In this document: one piece after another, positions 7,247 through 16,174 of the stretch
Layout of the letters: every line of letters begins with the position of its first letter
Numbering within the stretch: position 1 is the first letter of the stretch
Assembly (NCBI RefSeq): GCF_013155365.1
Contig: NZ_JABJRA010000001.1
Span: 372,001-436,000, forward strand
DNA: 64,000 bases
Direction: 5' to 3'
Source of the DNA: Nocardioides sp. zg-DK7169
Lineage (GTDB): Bacteria > Actinomycetota > Actinomycetes > Propionibacteriales > Nocardioidaceae
Notes under the pieces: model-generated
Databases searched by the model: none
Seen by the model: the letters and a program-made list of their open reading frames with translations, nothing else
What the model was told of the DNA's origin: nothing
Translations under genes and position numbers: made by a program

Positions 7247-10186
7247 TCAGCTGCGGGGGATCTCCCGCATCTCGAACGCCTCGATGACGTCGCCCTCCTT
7301 GATGTCCTGGAAGTTCTTCAGGACCAGACCACACTCGAAGCCCTCGCGGACCTCGGATGCGTCGTCGCGCTCGCGCTTGAGCGAGGCCAGGTCGAGGTTG
7401 TCCGCGATGACGTTGCCGTCGCGGATGACCCGGACCTTCGCGTTGCGGCGCAGCAGGCCACTGGTGACCATGCAGCCCGCGATGTTGCCGATCTTGGAGG
7501 AGCGGAAGATCGCGCGGATCTCGGCCTGGCCGAGGGTCCTCTCCTCGTACTCCGGCTTGAGCATGCCCTTGAGGGCCGCCTCGATCTCCTCGATCGCCTG
7601 GTAGATGACCGAGTAGTAGCGGATCTCGACGCCTTCCTTGTCCGCCATCTCGGTCGCCTTGCCCTGGGGCCGGACGTTGAAGCCGATGATGATGGCGTCG
7701 GAGGCGGCGGCCAGGTCGACGTTGGTCTCCGTGATCGCACCGACACCGCGGTCGATGACGCGCAGGGTGACCTCGTCGCCGACGTCGATCTGCGACAGCG
7801 AGTCCTCCAGCGCCTCGACCGAGCCGGACACGTCGCCCTTGAGGATGAGGTTGAGCTCCTGGCTCTCGCCCTTCTCCATGGAGGCCATGAAGTCCTCGAG
7901 GGTGCGGCGGACGCGACGCTTGGCCTGCATGGCCGCACGCTCACGAGCCTCACGCTTCTCAGCGATCTGACGCGCCATCCGGTCGTCCTCGACCACGAGG
8001 AAGTTCTGACCGGCACCCGGCACCGAGGACAGACCCAGCACCATCGCGGGACGCGACGGGTCGGCCTGCGTGAGCTCGTTGCCGAACTCGTCGAGCATCG
8101 CCCGGACACGGCCGTGGGCCGGGCCGGCGACGATCGAGTCGCCGACGCGCAGCGTGCCGCGCTGGACCAGCACCGTGGCGACCGGACCGCGACCGCGGTC
8201 CAGGTGCGCCTCGACGACGAGGCCCTGGGCGTCCTGGGTCGGGTTGGCCCGCAGGTCCAGGGACGCGTCGGCCGTGAGGACGACGGCCTCGAGCAGCTTG
8301 TCGAGGTTGAGCCCCGACTTCGCCGACACGTCGACGAACATCGCGTCGCCGCCGTACTCCTCGGGGACCAGGCCGTACTCGGTCAGCTGGCCACGGACCT
8401 TGGTCGGGTCCGACTCCGGCTTGTCGATCTTGTTGACCGCGACCACGATCGGGACGCCGGCGGCCTTGGCGTGGTTGAGCGCCTCGACCGTCTGCGGCAT
8501 GACGCCGTCGTCGGCCGCGACCACGAGGATCGCGATGTCGGTGGCCTGCGCACCACGGGCACGCATGGCGGTGAACGCCTCGTGACCGGGGGTGTCGATG
8601 AAGGTGATGCGGCGCTCCTGGCCGTCCACCTCCGTCTGCACCTGGTAGGCACCGATGTGCTGCGTGATGCCACCGGCCTCCTTGGCGACGACGTTGGCGT
8701 TGCGCAGCGCGTCGAGGAGCTTGGTCTTGCCGTGGTCGACGTGACCCATGACGGTGACGACCGGGGGACGCACGACGAGGTCTGCCTCGTCGCCCTCGTC
8801 CTCACCGAACTCGATGTCGAAGGACTCGAGCAGCTCGCGGTCCTCGTCCTCCGGGGACACGACCTGCACGACGTAGTTGAGCTCCTCGCCGAGCAGCTCG
8901 AGCGTGGCGTCGTTGACCGACTCGGTCGCGGTCACCATCTCGCCCAGGCCGAACAGCATCTGCACCAGCTGGGCGGCGTCGACGTTGATCTTCTCGGCGA
9001 AGTCGGTGAGCGAGGCGCCACGGGCCAGGCGAACGGTCTCGCCGTTGCCCTTGCGGACGCGCATGCCGCCGATCGTCGGGGCCTCCATGGCCTCGAACTC
9101 CTGGCGACGCGCCCGCTTCGACTTGCGACCACGGCGCGAGGGGCCACCGGGGCGACCGAAGGCACCCTGGGTCTGGCCACGCTGGCCGGGACGGCCACCA
9201 CCGGGACGACCGCCGCCGGCGGGACCGAAGCCACCGCCGCCGGGACGACCGGGAGCGCCACCGGGGCCACCGCGGCCCGGAGCACCGGGACGACCGGGGG
9301 CGCCACCGCGGCCCGGGGCACCGGGACGACCCGGAGCGCCACGGCCACCGGCGAAGGCGGCAGGGGACTTCGGCATCATCGCCGGGTTCGGACGCGGCAT
9401 GCCGGGACGACCCGGAGCGCCGCCGTCACGCGCGGCCGGGGGCCGCGGCGGACGCTGCTGGTCGCCGCCGCCACCTGCGGCGGGGGCGCCGGGGGCGCCA
9501 CCGTCACGCGGGGCGGAGGGCCGACGGCCCATGCCCTGGCTGGAGGCGAACGGGTTGTTGCCGGGGCGCGGGGCACCGGGGCGACCGACCGGGCGCGGGC
9601 CCGGGGACGGCGCCTTGGGGCCACCGGGGGCCTTCGGGGCGGGCTTGGGGGCAGCCGGCGCCGGAGCGGCGGCGGCAGGAGCCTGGGGCTCGGCCGGGGC
9701 GGGCTTGGGCGCGGGCTTGGGGCCCGGCTTCGGACCGGGGCGCGGGGCCCGGGCGGCAGGCTGCTCGGCCGCGGCGGGAGCCGGGGCAGCAGCAGGCGCG
9801 GCGGGAGCGGCCTCGGCGGCGGGGGCCTGCGGGGCCTCGGCCACGGGGGCCGGGGCTGCGGGCTCGGCGACGGGGGCGGCCGGCGCGGCGGGGGCCTCGG
9901 CAGGCTTGGGAGCCGGCTTCGAGGGCTTCGGGCCGGGCTTCGGCGCGGTCGGCACGGGGGCGCTCGCCGGAGCGGCGTTGCTTCCCTGGCCACCCTGACC
10001 AGCCTGGCCAGCCTGGGGAGCCTTCAGCTTGTCGCCGTACTCCTTGCGGAAGCGCATCTCGGCGGGCAGCTCGACAGTGGAGCTCGCCGACTTGACGAAC
10101 TCCCCCATCTCCTTGAACTTCTCGAGAACGAACTTGCTCTCGACACCGAACTCTTTGGCGAGTTCGTGAACTCGGGTCTTGGCCAC
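7247..10186 (-). CDS. infB: Translation initiation factor IF-2
   Basis: GTPase that positions initiator tRNA on the 30S subunit. 979 residues. An N-terminal IF2N domain ([18 protein letters not shown]) is followed by a long disordered region rich in Pro, Ala and Gly (about 60-360), including [16 protein letters not shown] repeats. A second IF2N-like domain ([24 protein letters not shown]) and the G domain follow: G1 GHVDHGKT at 481-488, G3 DTPGHEAF, G4 NKID. Domains II to IV complete the protein ([21 protein letters not shown]). The low-complexity segment is typical of actinobacterial IF-2 and gives this stretch its high C/G repetition. Confidence 0.99.
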   Translation of the reverse strand: MAKTRVHELAKEFGVESKFVLEKFKEMGEFVKSASSTVELPAEMRFRKEYGDKLKAPQAGQAGQGGQGSNAAPASAPVPTAPKPGPKPSKPAPKPAEAPAAPAAPVAEPAAPAPVAEAPQAPAAEAAPAAPAAAPAPAAAEQPAARAPRPGPKPGPKPAPKPAPAEPQAPAAAAPAPAAPKPAPKAPGGPKAPSPGPRPVGRPGAPRPGNNPFASSQGMGRRPSAPRDGGAPGAPAAGGGGDQQRPPRPPAARDGGAPGRPGMPRPNPAMMPKSPAAFAGGRGAPGRPGAPGRGGAPGRPGAPGRGGPGGAPGRPGGGGFGPAGGGRPGGGRPGQRGQTQGAFGRPGGPSRRGRKSKRARRQEFEAMEAPTIGGMRVRKGNGETVRLARGASLTDFAEKINVDAAQLVQMLFGLGEMVTATESVNDATLELLGEELNYVVQVVSPEDEDRELLESFDIEFGEDEGDEADLVVRPPVVTVMGHVDHGKTKLLDALRNANVVAKEAGGITQHIGAYQVQTEVDGQERRITFIDTPGHEAFTAMRARGAQATDIAILVVAADDGVMPQTVEALNHAKAAGVPIVVAVNKIDKPESDPTKVRGQLTEYGLVPEEYGGDAMFVDVSAKSGLNLDKLLEAVVLTADASLDLRANPTQDAQGLVVEAHLDRGRGPVATVLVQRGTLRVGDSIVAGPAHGRVRAMLDEFGNELTQADPSRPAMVLGLSSVPGAGQNFLVVEDDRMARQIAEKREARERAAMQAKRRVRRTLEDFMASMEKGESQELNLILKGDVSGSVEALEDSLSQIDVGDEVTLRVIDRGVGAITETNVDLAAASDAIIIGFNVRPQGKATEMADKEGVEIRYYSVIYQAIEEIEAALKGMLKPEYEERTLGQAEIRAIFRSSKIGNIAGCMVTSGLLRRNAKVRVIRDGNVIADNLDLASLKRERDDASEVREGFECGLVLKNFQDIKEGDVIEAFEMREIPRS

Positions 10187-10204
10187 GTTTCTCCTTCGTG
10201 CCCC

Positions 10205-10231
10205 TCGACCCGGTTCCGGGTGTTGCTCGAG
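10205..10231 (-). terminator. Hairpin between ylxR and infB
   Basis: ACCCGG (10208-10213) and CCGGGT (10216-10221) are inverted repeats around TT, nested within CTCGA (10205-10209) and TCGAG (10227-10231). It lies 18 bases upstream of the infB start on the transcribed strand. It could be an attenuator or a leader structure for infB; no T tract is present. Confidence 0.35.
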
Positions 10232-10313
10232 AGGCGTTAGTGGTGGGGCGAACTCATCGGGAAGTACTCATCGAGTGCTCATGAGCTGCTGCTCCAGTTT
10301 CTGGTCGGTTTCT

Positions 10314-10646
10314 TCATGCCTGGTGGTCACGCTGGCCGACGTACTCGCCCAGCGGCGCGGTGGAGAGTCCCCCTGCGCCTGCGGTGATCCGCAGTGCACG
10401 TGGAAAGGCCCTACGTCGCACCGCGAGCTCGTAGCACTCGGTCGTGGGGTGCAGATGCGCTCCACGTCCGGGCGAGGTGGCCGATGGATCGGGCACGACG
10501 GCCGGTCGGCCGTCTGCGTCCGAGCCGGCGGTCACCCGCAACAACTCGCGCTTCGTGGCCCGGACGCGACACCCCACACAGGTCCGGACCGGTCCGGTGA
10601 GGGATGGGAGGTCCGGGCGTGCGGGAGCATTGCGTTGTCGAGCCAC
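10314..10646 (-). CDS. ylxR: YlxR-family RNA-binding protein (DUF448)
   Basis: Small basic protein of 110 residues of the YlxR family; the Bacillus member modulates RNase P and other family members bind RNA. Family marks are RTCVGCR (about 21-27), the LLRV strand, and the PGRGAHLHPTTEC segment containing the conserved GRGA, followed by the basic helix AVRRRAFPRAL. The start is GTG at 10646; the family core begins close to residue 20, so a slightly shorter protein is possible. It sits in the usual nusA-ylxR-infB position. Confidence 0.93.
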   Translation of the reverse strand: MARQRNAPARPDLPSLTGPVRTCVGCRVRATKRELLRVTAGSDADGRPAVVPDPSATSPGRGAHLHPTTECYELAVRRRAFPRALRITAGAGGLSTAPLGEYVGQRDHQA

Positions 10647-10673
10647 TGAACGAGAAGACTACCCTCAACGGCG

Positions 10674-10704
10674 CCGGTTTCCGAACCGGGACGCCTCGGC
10701 GTCC
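10674..10704 (-). terminator. Back-to-back hairpins between nusA and ylxR
   Basis: CCGGTT (10674-10679) pairs with AACCGG (10684-10689) around TCCG, and GGACGC (10689-10694) pairs with GCGTCC (10699-10704) around CTCG. They share base 10689, so the two stems are mutually close or alternative. They occupy the 127-base gap after the nusA stop and ahead of ylxR. Partial termination or mRNA processing is plausible. Confidence 0.4.
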
Positions 10705-10773
10705 GGGAGGGCCGGGCGGAACGCGGGTGAGCTGCGCCACACCGCGTCCCGCACGGGCCTGCCGGATGCCCGG

Positions 10774-11754
10774 TCAGGAGGCCGGGGCCTCCTCGTCGGA
10801 ACGGATGTCGATGCGCCAGCCGGTCAGCCGCGCGGCGAGGCGGGCGTTCTGGCCCTCCTTGCCGATGGCGAGGGAGAGCTGGAAGTCCGGGACGACGACG
10901 CGCGCCGAGCGGGCGGCGGCGTCGACGATCTCCACCGAGCTGACCCGCGCCGGCGACAGCGCGCTGGCGACGAGCACCGAGGGGTCCGTGGACCAGTCGA
11001 CGATGTCGATCTTCTCGCCGTTGAGCTCGGCCATCACGTTGCGCACCCGCTGGCCCAGCGGTCCGATGCAGGCGCCCTTGGCGTTGACGCCGGGCACCGT
11101 GGAGTGGACCGCGATCTTGGAGCGGTGGCCGGCCTCACGCGCGATGGCCGCGATCTCGACGGTGCCGTCGGCGATCTCGGGCACCTCGAGGGCGAAGAGC
11201 TTCTTGACCAGGTTGGGGTGCGAGCGCGACAGCGTGATCTGCGGGCCGCGCATCCCCTTGCGCACCGAGATCACCAGGCACTTGATGCGGGTGCCGTGGG
11301 CGTAGGTCTCCCCCGGGACGCGCTCGCTGACCGGCAGCAGTGCCTCGAGCTTGCCGAGGTCGACCATCACGTCGTCGGGGTTGCGACCCTGCTGGATCAC
11401 GCCCGAGACGATGTCGCCCTCCTTGCCGGCGAACTCCCCGTAGCGGATGTCGTCCTCGGCGTCGCGCAGGCGCTGGAGCATGATCTGCTTCGCGGTCGTC
11501 GCGGCGATCCGGCCGAAGCCCTGCGGGGTGTCGTCGTACTCGTCGCCGATGAGGTTGCCCTCGTCGTCGGTCTCCCGGACGAGGACGCTCACGTGGCCGC
11601 TGCGGCGGTCCAGGACGACCCGCGCGTGCTGCTGCGCGCCCGGGGTCTTCTGGTACGCCGTGAGCATGGCCTGCTCGATCGCCTCGACGAGGACGTCGAA
11701 GGAGATCTCCTTCTCGCGCTCCAGCATCCGCAGGATGCTCAGGTCGATGTCCAT
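10774..11754 (-). CDS. nusA: Transcription termination/antitermination factor NusA
   Basis: Binds RNA polymerase and nascent RNA to control pausing, termination and antitermination. 326 residues, the short actinobacterial form without the C-terminal AR2 repeats of E. coli. The N-terminal polymerase-binding domain begins [20 protein letters not shown], then an S1 domain ([12 protein letters not shown]...[12 protein letters not shown]) and two KH domains ([18 protein letters not shown] and [19 protein letters not shown]). The ATG at 11754 overlaps the rimP stop by one base (TGATG), so the pair is coupled. Confidence 0.98.
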   Translation of the reverse strand: MDIDLSILRMLEREKEISFDVLVEAIEQAMLTAYQKTPGAQQHARVVLDRRSGHVSVLVRETDDEGNLIGDEYDDTPQGFGRIAATTAKQIMLQRLRDAEDDIRYGEFAGKEGDIVSGVIQQGRNPDDVMVDLGKLEALLPVSERVPGETYAHGTRIKCLVISVRKGMRGPQITLSRSHPNLVKKLFALEVPEIADGTVEIAAIAREAGHRSKIAVHSTVPGVNAKGACIGPLGQRVRNVMAELNGEKIDIVDWSTDPSVLVASALSPARVSSVEIVDAAARSARVVVPDFQLSLAIGKEGQNARLAARLTGWRIDIRSDEEAPAS

Positions 11755-12236
11755 CAGGACTCCTCGCTCTTCCGGTTGAACTCGATCTGCACGAGCGCCT
11801 TGACGACGTCGGCGTAGGCGACCTGCTGGGTGGTCCCGTCGACGTCGAGGGTCACCGACGTCTCGTCGGAGCCGCCGATCCGCCCCGTCACCGTGGAGCC
11901 GTCCTCGAACGTGACGCGCACGAGCCGGTCGGCGTTGCGGCGCCAGTGGCGCGGCAGCGTCAGCGGCCGGTCGACACCGCGCGAGGTGACCTCGAGGGTG
12001 TAGGGCTGCTCGCCGAGCACGTCGGAGTCGTCGAGCACCCGGTTGATGGCTCCGGTGGCGTCGGCGACGTCGTCGAGGGTGACCCCGCCGTCCTTGTCGA
12101 CGGCGATGCGCAGGACCCGGCGCTTCCCGGCGGGAGTCAGCTCCACCGCCTCGACGTCGAGCCCGAGGGCTGCGAGCGGCTCCGCGAGCTCGGTCTCGAT
12201 CCTGGCCCGGACCTCGTCCTGCCTGGCTGTGCTCAC
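11754..12236 (-). CDS. rimP: Ribosome maturation factor RimP
   Basis: 30S assembly factor of 160 residues. The N-terminal alpha/beta domain ([21 protein letters not shown]...[20 protein letters not shown]) and the C-terminal SH3-like domain ([30 protein letters not shown]) both match the family. The GTG at 12236 ([13 protein letters not shown]) is chosen because family similarity begins there; the frame extends 28 codons further upstream without it. It heads the rimP-nusA-ylxR-infB operon, with its promoter presumably in 12237-12374 shared with the divergent lipoprotein gene. Confidence 0.95.
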   Translation of the reverse strand: MSTARQDEVRARIETELAEPLAALGLDVEAVELTPAGKRRVLRIAVDKDGGVTLDDVADATGAINRVLDDSDVLGEQPYTLEVTSRGVDRPLTLPRHWRRNADRLVRVTFEDGSTVTGRIGGSDETSVTLDVDGTTQQVAYADVVKALVQIEFNRKSEES

Positions 12237-12374
12237 GGTTCTCGGCCTCCCTGTTCTGTTGTGCGCGCTGGCGCGCGCCATGTCTACGCACACGATAACC
12301 GCTGGCGGCCCCGGGACCACTCACGGCGAGCGGCCTGAGGAGGCCCTGCGGCCGGGCAGGGATAGGGTCACGCC

Positions 12375-12968
12375 GTGCCTGCCCGCCTCGTCGCCACCCG
12401 GCGCGCGACCCTCGTCGGCCTGACCGCCGGCGTGCTGGTCACCACCGGCTGCGACCTCGACGACCTCGACCCGCGTCCCGTGCCGGACCCGGTGGGCAAC
12501 GCCCCTGCCCAGGAGCCCGACGCCGCTGGTGACGCCGGCGACACGGGCCTGGTCGACGCGGCGGTGTCCAGCCTGGTCGCCACGCTCGCGCTCGTGGAGT
12601 CCGTGCGCGGCGGCGATGCCGCGCTGCGGCGCGCGGTCGTCGACCTGGACCGGCTGCACCGCGCCCACCTCGCCGACCTCGACCCCGACGGCACCCGGGC
12701 CGGTGCGCTCGGCTCCCCCAGCGGCTCCGAGGGCGCCGGCGGCGCTGACGTGCCGGGCGCCCCCGACGGGGTGGGGCGGCCGGGTCGTCGCGCGCTGGTC
12801 GCGCAGGAGCAGGCACACCGCGCGACCCTGGCCGAGCTGGCCGGACGCGCGTCCAGCGGCGCGCTCGCGGGCGCCCTGGCCTCGATGGCGGCCGCCGTCG
12901 CCCAGCGGCTGGCGCAGCTCTCCTCCGGCTCGTCCGCGGGATCGTCCGTGGGGGCGGGTGCGGCATGA
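12375..12968 (+). CDS. Putative lipoprotein paired with a ferritin-like protein
   Basis: 197 residues with a signal peptide ending in a lipobox, GVLVTTGC (Cys near residue 27), so it should be lipid-anchored on the outer face of the membrane. The mature part is Ala/Asp-rich, with helical segments ([35 protein letters not shown]) resembling half of a four-helix bundle, and a Ser/Gly-rich tail. It overlaps the next gene by four bases (ATGA). The pair sits divergent to rimP, as in other actinobacteria. A role with the ferritin-like partner is inference; no metal-binding motif is obvious in this half. Confidence 0.75.
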   Translation: MPARLVATRRATLVGLTAGVLVTTGCDLDDLDPRPVPDPVGNAPAQEPDAAGDAGDTGLVDAAVSSLVATLALVESVRGGDAALRRAVVDLDRLHRAHLADLDPDGTRAGALGSPSGSEGAGGADVPGAPDGVGRPGRRALVAQEQAHRATLAELAGRASSGALAGALASMAAAVAQRLAQLSSGSSAGSSVGAGAA

Positions 12969-13384
12969 GCGAGCTCGAGGCGCTCCAGGTGGCGCTCGCC
13001 GCGGAGCACGCCGCCGTCCACGTGTACGGCGTGCTGGGCGCGCAGACCTCCCGCACCGCCCAGCCCGCGCTGGCCGCCGCGCTCGGCGACGCCTACACCC
13101 AGCACCGGGCCCGGCGCGACCGCGCGATCGCGGACGTGCGCGACCTCGGCGGCACCCCGGTCGGCCCGGAGGCGGCGTACGACCTGCCCGAGCGGCTCGG
13201 CGACCCGGCGGTCGTCACCCAGCGCGCGCGTGAGCTCGAGGAGGACGCCGCCCGCACCTACGCCTTCGTGGTGTCGAGCACGACCGGCGAGCGGCGCGCC
13301 CGCGCGATCGTGGACCTCAGCGACGCCGCCGTGCGCGGCCTCGCCTTCGGCGCCCGGCCCGAGACGCTGCCCGGCCTGGACTGA
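12965..13384 (+). CDS. DUF4439 ferritin-like domain protein
   Basis: 139-residue protein of the actinobacterial DUF4439 ferritin-like family, a four-helix bundle: LQVALAAEHAAVHVYGVLGAQ, then ALAAALGDAYTQHRARRDRAIADVRDLGG, then AVVTQRARELEEDAARTYAFVVS, then RARAIVDLSDAAVRGLAFG. Helix 1 carries AAEHAAVHVYG and helix 2 has Gln-His-Arg-x-x-Arg-Asp, positions where ferritin-like proteins bind metal, but a full di-iron set (two ExxH) is not present. It is coupled to the preceding lipoprotein by an ATGA overlap. Biochemical function is unknown. Confidence 0.85.
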   Translation: MSELEALQVALAAEHAAVHVYGVLGAQTSRTAQPALAAALGDAYTQHRARRDRAIADVRDLGGTPVGPEAAYDLPERLGDPAVVTQRARELEEDAARTYAFVVSSTTGERRARAIVDLSDAAVRGLAFGARPETLPGLD

Positions 13385-13398
13385 TCGGCCCGCTCGGG

Positions 13399-13887
13399 TC
13401 AGTCGAGCAGTCGCCAGGGGTTGTCCCAGGGGGTCCGGTAGTCGCCGTCCGGCGCCTCGCCCTGGGTCCACCACTTGGCCGGGTAGCCGCTGCGGTGGTG
13501 CAGCACCTTGGCCCCGGCCCGGTAGACGGCGCCGGCCTCCCACGCGGGGTGGGTGCCGGCCGGCATCGTCGGTGTCGGGACGGGGCGCTCCCCGGGCAGC
13601 ACCGGCCCGAGGAGGCGCCACGGCGTCGCCCACGGCCCCTCGGCCGGCGGCGTCGGGCTGCTGGTGCCCGGACATGGAGCGGTCCGCGTGGCCCTCGCCA
13701 GGGAGACCCCCGAGATGTCTCCCGGCGCCGGGACCACGCGGACCGCTGCTGGGACCGTGACCGGTCCACGGATCGCCGACCGAATTGGGGGACCGCCGGC
13801 GACCTCAAGACGAAGCCTGCCAGTTCGCGCGCCTCGCGCGGGCCGCGCGGGCTCCTCAGGATCGTGCATTGCACGAAGTCGCATCAC
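13399..13887 (-). pseudogene. Remnant or small protein with chitin-binding (CBM5/12-like) repeats
   Basis: The last 45 or so residues are a convincing carbohydrate-binding module of the ChtBD3/CBM5-12 type: HPAWEAGAVYRAGAKVLHHR, then YPAKWWTQGEAPDGDY and PWRLLD, with the aromatic positions intact. Just upstream, PGTSSPTPPAEG...PWATPWRLLGPV looks like the tail of a second copy whose front half is missing. Upstream of that the frame is low-complexity, with no signal peptide or catalytic domain. No start is well supported. Either a decayed CBM protein or a very short binding protein; I favour decay. Confidence 0.4.
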
Positions 13888-13929
13888 CGCAGGGAGCAGC
13901 CGGCGAGCGCCGGGCGCGCCGGGCCGTGC

Positions 13930-14655
13930 TCAGGCCCAGGCGCGGACGACGTCCGGGATCTCCGAGAGCCGGGAGACCACGGCGTCCGGCGTGCCCTCGG
14001 TGTGCCCGACCTGCTCGGAGGGGATGTTGCTGTGCGGGACGTGGATGGCCCGCAGGCCGGCGTTCTGCGCGCCCCAGACGTCGTCGAAGAGCCGGTCCCC
14101 GACGTACACGCAGCGGGCGGGGTCGGTGGCGCCGACGGCCGCCATCGCGGCCGCGAAGGCCTGCGGGGACGGCTTGGTCCAGGGGATCTCGCTGGTGTAG
14201 ACGTCGCCGTCGATGAGGTGGCGCACCCCGTCGCGCTCGAAGAAGCCCTCGTGCCACCCGCGCGGCCAGATGGTGTTGGACAGCACGCCGACCTTGATGC
14301 CCTCGGCGCGCAGCGCCTCCCACATCGGCTCCACGTCGGGGTCGGTCTCGGTGTGCGGCTCCCAGAAGGCGTAGTACGCGCTCAGCAGCTCGGGGTCGTG
14401 GTCGAGCCCGGCCTCGGTGAACAGGTCACCGATCGTCGAGCTCTGCTGGTGGTCGCGGCTGCGTCCCCAGATCACGTCGCCGGCCCGGTGCAGCCTGGCG
14501 GCGTGCGCGTGGTGGTCGTCCTCGGGGGTCGGGGTGGTGATGACCGCCTGGGCCAGCGCCACGGACTCGGCGTGGAAGTCGACGTCGTGCCACCGGGTGA
14601 GGGTGCCGCCCCAGTCGAAGATGACCGCCTCGATGCCGCTCACCGGGCGGCTCAC
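13930..14655 (-). CDS. HAD-superfamily hydrolase
   Basis: 241-residue haloacid-dehalogenase-type phosphatase. Motif I is VIFDWGGTLTRW near the N-terminus (the DxxGT pattern with the nucleophile Asp), motif II the Ser/Thr in GVLSNT, motif III the Lys in TKPSPQAF, and motif IV VGDRLFDDVWGAQNAG. An insert between motifs I and II forms a helical cap (subfamily I). The GTG at 14655 overlaps the TGA of the CoA-transferase gene (GTGA), so the two are coupled. The substrate is unknown; a sugar phosphate or small metabolite is usual for the family. Confidence 0.9.
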   Translation of the reverse strand: MSRPVSGIEAVIFDWGGTLTRWHDVDFHAESVALAQAVITTPTPEDDHHAHAARLHRAGDVIWGRSRDHQQSSTIGDLFTEAGLDHDPELLSAYYAFWEPHTETDPDVEPMWEALRAEGIKVGVLSNTIWPRGWHEGFFERDGVRHLIDGDVYTSEIPWTKPSPQAFAAAMAAVGATDPARCVYVGDRLFDDVWGAQNAGLRAIHVPHSNIPSEQVGHTEGTPDAVVSRLSEIPDVVRAWA

Positions 14656-16157
14656 ATCTTCCCCGTCGCGAGGTAGCGGCTGTGCCACGACAGCGCCTCG
14701 TCGAGCAGGTGCGGCGTGTGCTGCGCGGTCGGGCGCGCCGCCCGGGCGCGCTCGACGTAGTCGGTGAGCGCGTCGCGGTAGTTGGGGTGCGCGCAGTTGG
14801 CGATGATCCGCTCGGCGCGCGCGCTGGGCGAGAGACCACGCAGGTCGGCGAGACCCTGCTCGGTCACCAGCACGTGGACGTCGTGCTCGGTGTGGTCGAC
14901 GTGGCTGGCCATCGGCACGATCGAGGAGATCGCACCGTTCTTCGCCGTCGACGGGGAGACGAAGAAGTTCAGGAAGGCGTTGCGGGCGAAGTCGCCGCTG
15001 CCGCCGATGCCGTTCATGATCCCCGAGCCCATCACGTGGGTGGAGTTCACGTTGCCGTAGATGTCGGCCTCGATCATCCCGTTGATCGCGACCACGCCGA
15101 GGCGGCGCACCAGCTCGGGGTGGTTGGAGATCTCCTCGCTGCGCAGCAGCACCCGGCCCTTGTAGGCGCCGATGTTGTCCAGGAAGCGCTCCTGGCCCTC
15201 GGGCGAGAGCCCGAAGGAGGTCGCGGAGACCGAGCGCAGCTTGCCGCAGTCGAGCAGGTCGAGCATGCCGTCCTGGATCACCTCGGTGAAGGAGGTGAGG
15301 TTCTCGAACTCGCTGTCGACCAGGCCCTCGAGGACCGCGTTGGCGACGTTGCCGACCCCGCTCTGGAGCGGGAGCAGGTCCTTGGGCATCCGCCCGTGGG
15401 CGACCTCGTGGCGCAGGAAGTCCACCAGCAGCTCCGCCATCGCCTGGGAGTCCGCGTCGGGCGCCTTGAAGGGCGTGTTGCGGTCCGGGGCGTCGGTCTC
15501 GACGACCGCGACCACCTTGGCGGGGTCCACCCGCAGGTAGGGGTCGCCGAGGCGCTGGAAGGAGTGCGTCATCTGCAGCGGGAAGCGGTGCGGGGGCAGC
15601 GCCGTGCCGTAGTAGATGTCGTGGAAGCCCTCGTACTCGCGCGGGTGCCAGTGGTTGACCTCGAGGATCACCTTGTCGGCCTGGTCCAGCCAGGTCTTGT
15701 TGTTGCCCACCGAGCTGCCGGGGATCAGCAGGCCGTTCGGCAGGATCGCGGCGACCTCCACCACGGCGACGTCGAGGTTGCCGTAGAAGCCGAACCACAT
15801 GTGCTGCGCGGAGTGGCTCAGGTGGGAGTCGACGTAGTCGACCTCCCCGGAGTTGATCAGCGCGCGCAGCGACGGGTCGGAGTTGTAGGGCACCCGCATG
15901 TGCAGGCCGTGGGCGTCGGCGAGGACGCCGTCGACCTCGGGCGCGGTCGAGGCGCCCGACCACAGGCCGACGGTGAACTCCTCGCCGCGGGCGTGCGCGG
16001 CCTCGATGCGGCGCGCGAGGGCGGCCGGGACCGCCTTCGGGTAGCCGGCACCGGTGAAGCCGCTGATGCCGACCGAGTCGCCGGGGCCGATGAGCTCCGC
16101 GGCGGCTTCGGCGGTCGTCACCTTCGAGGCGAGGAAGGGGTCCGAGATCCTGCTCAT
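14652..16157 (-). CDS. Acetyl-CoA hydrolase/transferase, succinate CoA-transferase type
   Basis: 501-residue class I CoA transferase most like bacterial succinate:acetate/propionate CoA-transferases and yeast Ach1. The glycine-rich opening SVGISGFTGAGYPKAVP, LWSGAS and SVGNNKTWLDQADKVILEVN are characteristic, as is the C-terminal block around SPSTAKNGAISSIVPM and HVDHTEHDV. SFTEVIQDGM probably holds the catalytic Glu that forms the glutamyl-CoA intermediate. It would exchange CoA between succinyl-CoA and acetate or propionate, linking to the TCA or methylmalonyl pathways. It ends in a GTGA overlap with the HAD hydrolase and lies just downstream of proS. Confidence 0.93.
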   Translation of the reverse strand: MSRISDPFLASKVTTAEAAAELIGPGDSVGISGFTGAGYPKAVPAALARRIEAAHARGEEFTVGLWSGASTAPEVDGVLADAHGLHMRVPYNSDPSLRALINSGEVDYVDSHLSHSAQHMWFGFYGNLDVAVVEVAAILPNGLLIPGSSVGNNKTWLDQADKVILEVNHWHPREYEGFHDIYYGTALPPHRFPLQMTHSFQRLGDPYLRVDPAKVVAVVETDAPDRNTPFKAPDADSQAMAELLVDFLRHEVAHGRMPKDLLPLQSGVGNVANAVLEGLVDSEFENLTSFTEVIQDGMLDLLDCGKLRSVSATSFGLSPEGQERFLDNIGAYKGRVLLRSEEISNHPELVRRLGVVAINGMIEADIYGNVNSTHVMGSGIMNGIGGSGDFARNAFLNFFVSPSTAKNGAISSIVPMASHVDHTEHDVHVLVTEQGLADLRGLSPSARAERIIANCAHPNYRDALTDYVERARAARPTAQHTPHLLDEALSWHSRYLATGKM

Positions 16158-16174
16158 TGTCCTGCTGCTCCTGC

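Noticed and set aside
9131..9950. Repeat-rich DNA in infB
   Set aside because: The repeats encode the normal disordered Pro/Ala/Gly linker of actinobacterial IF-2.
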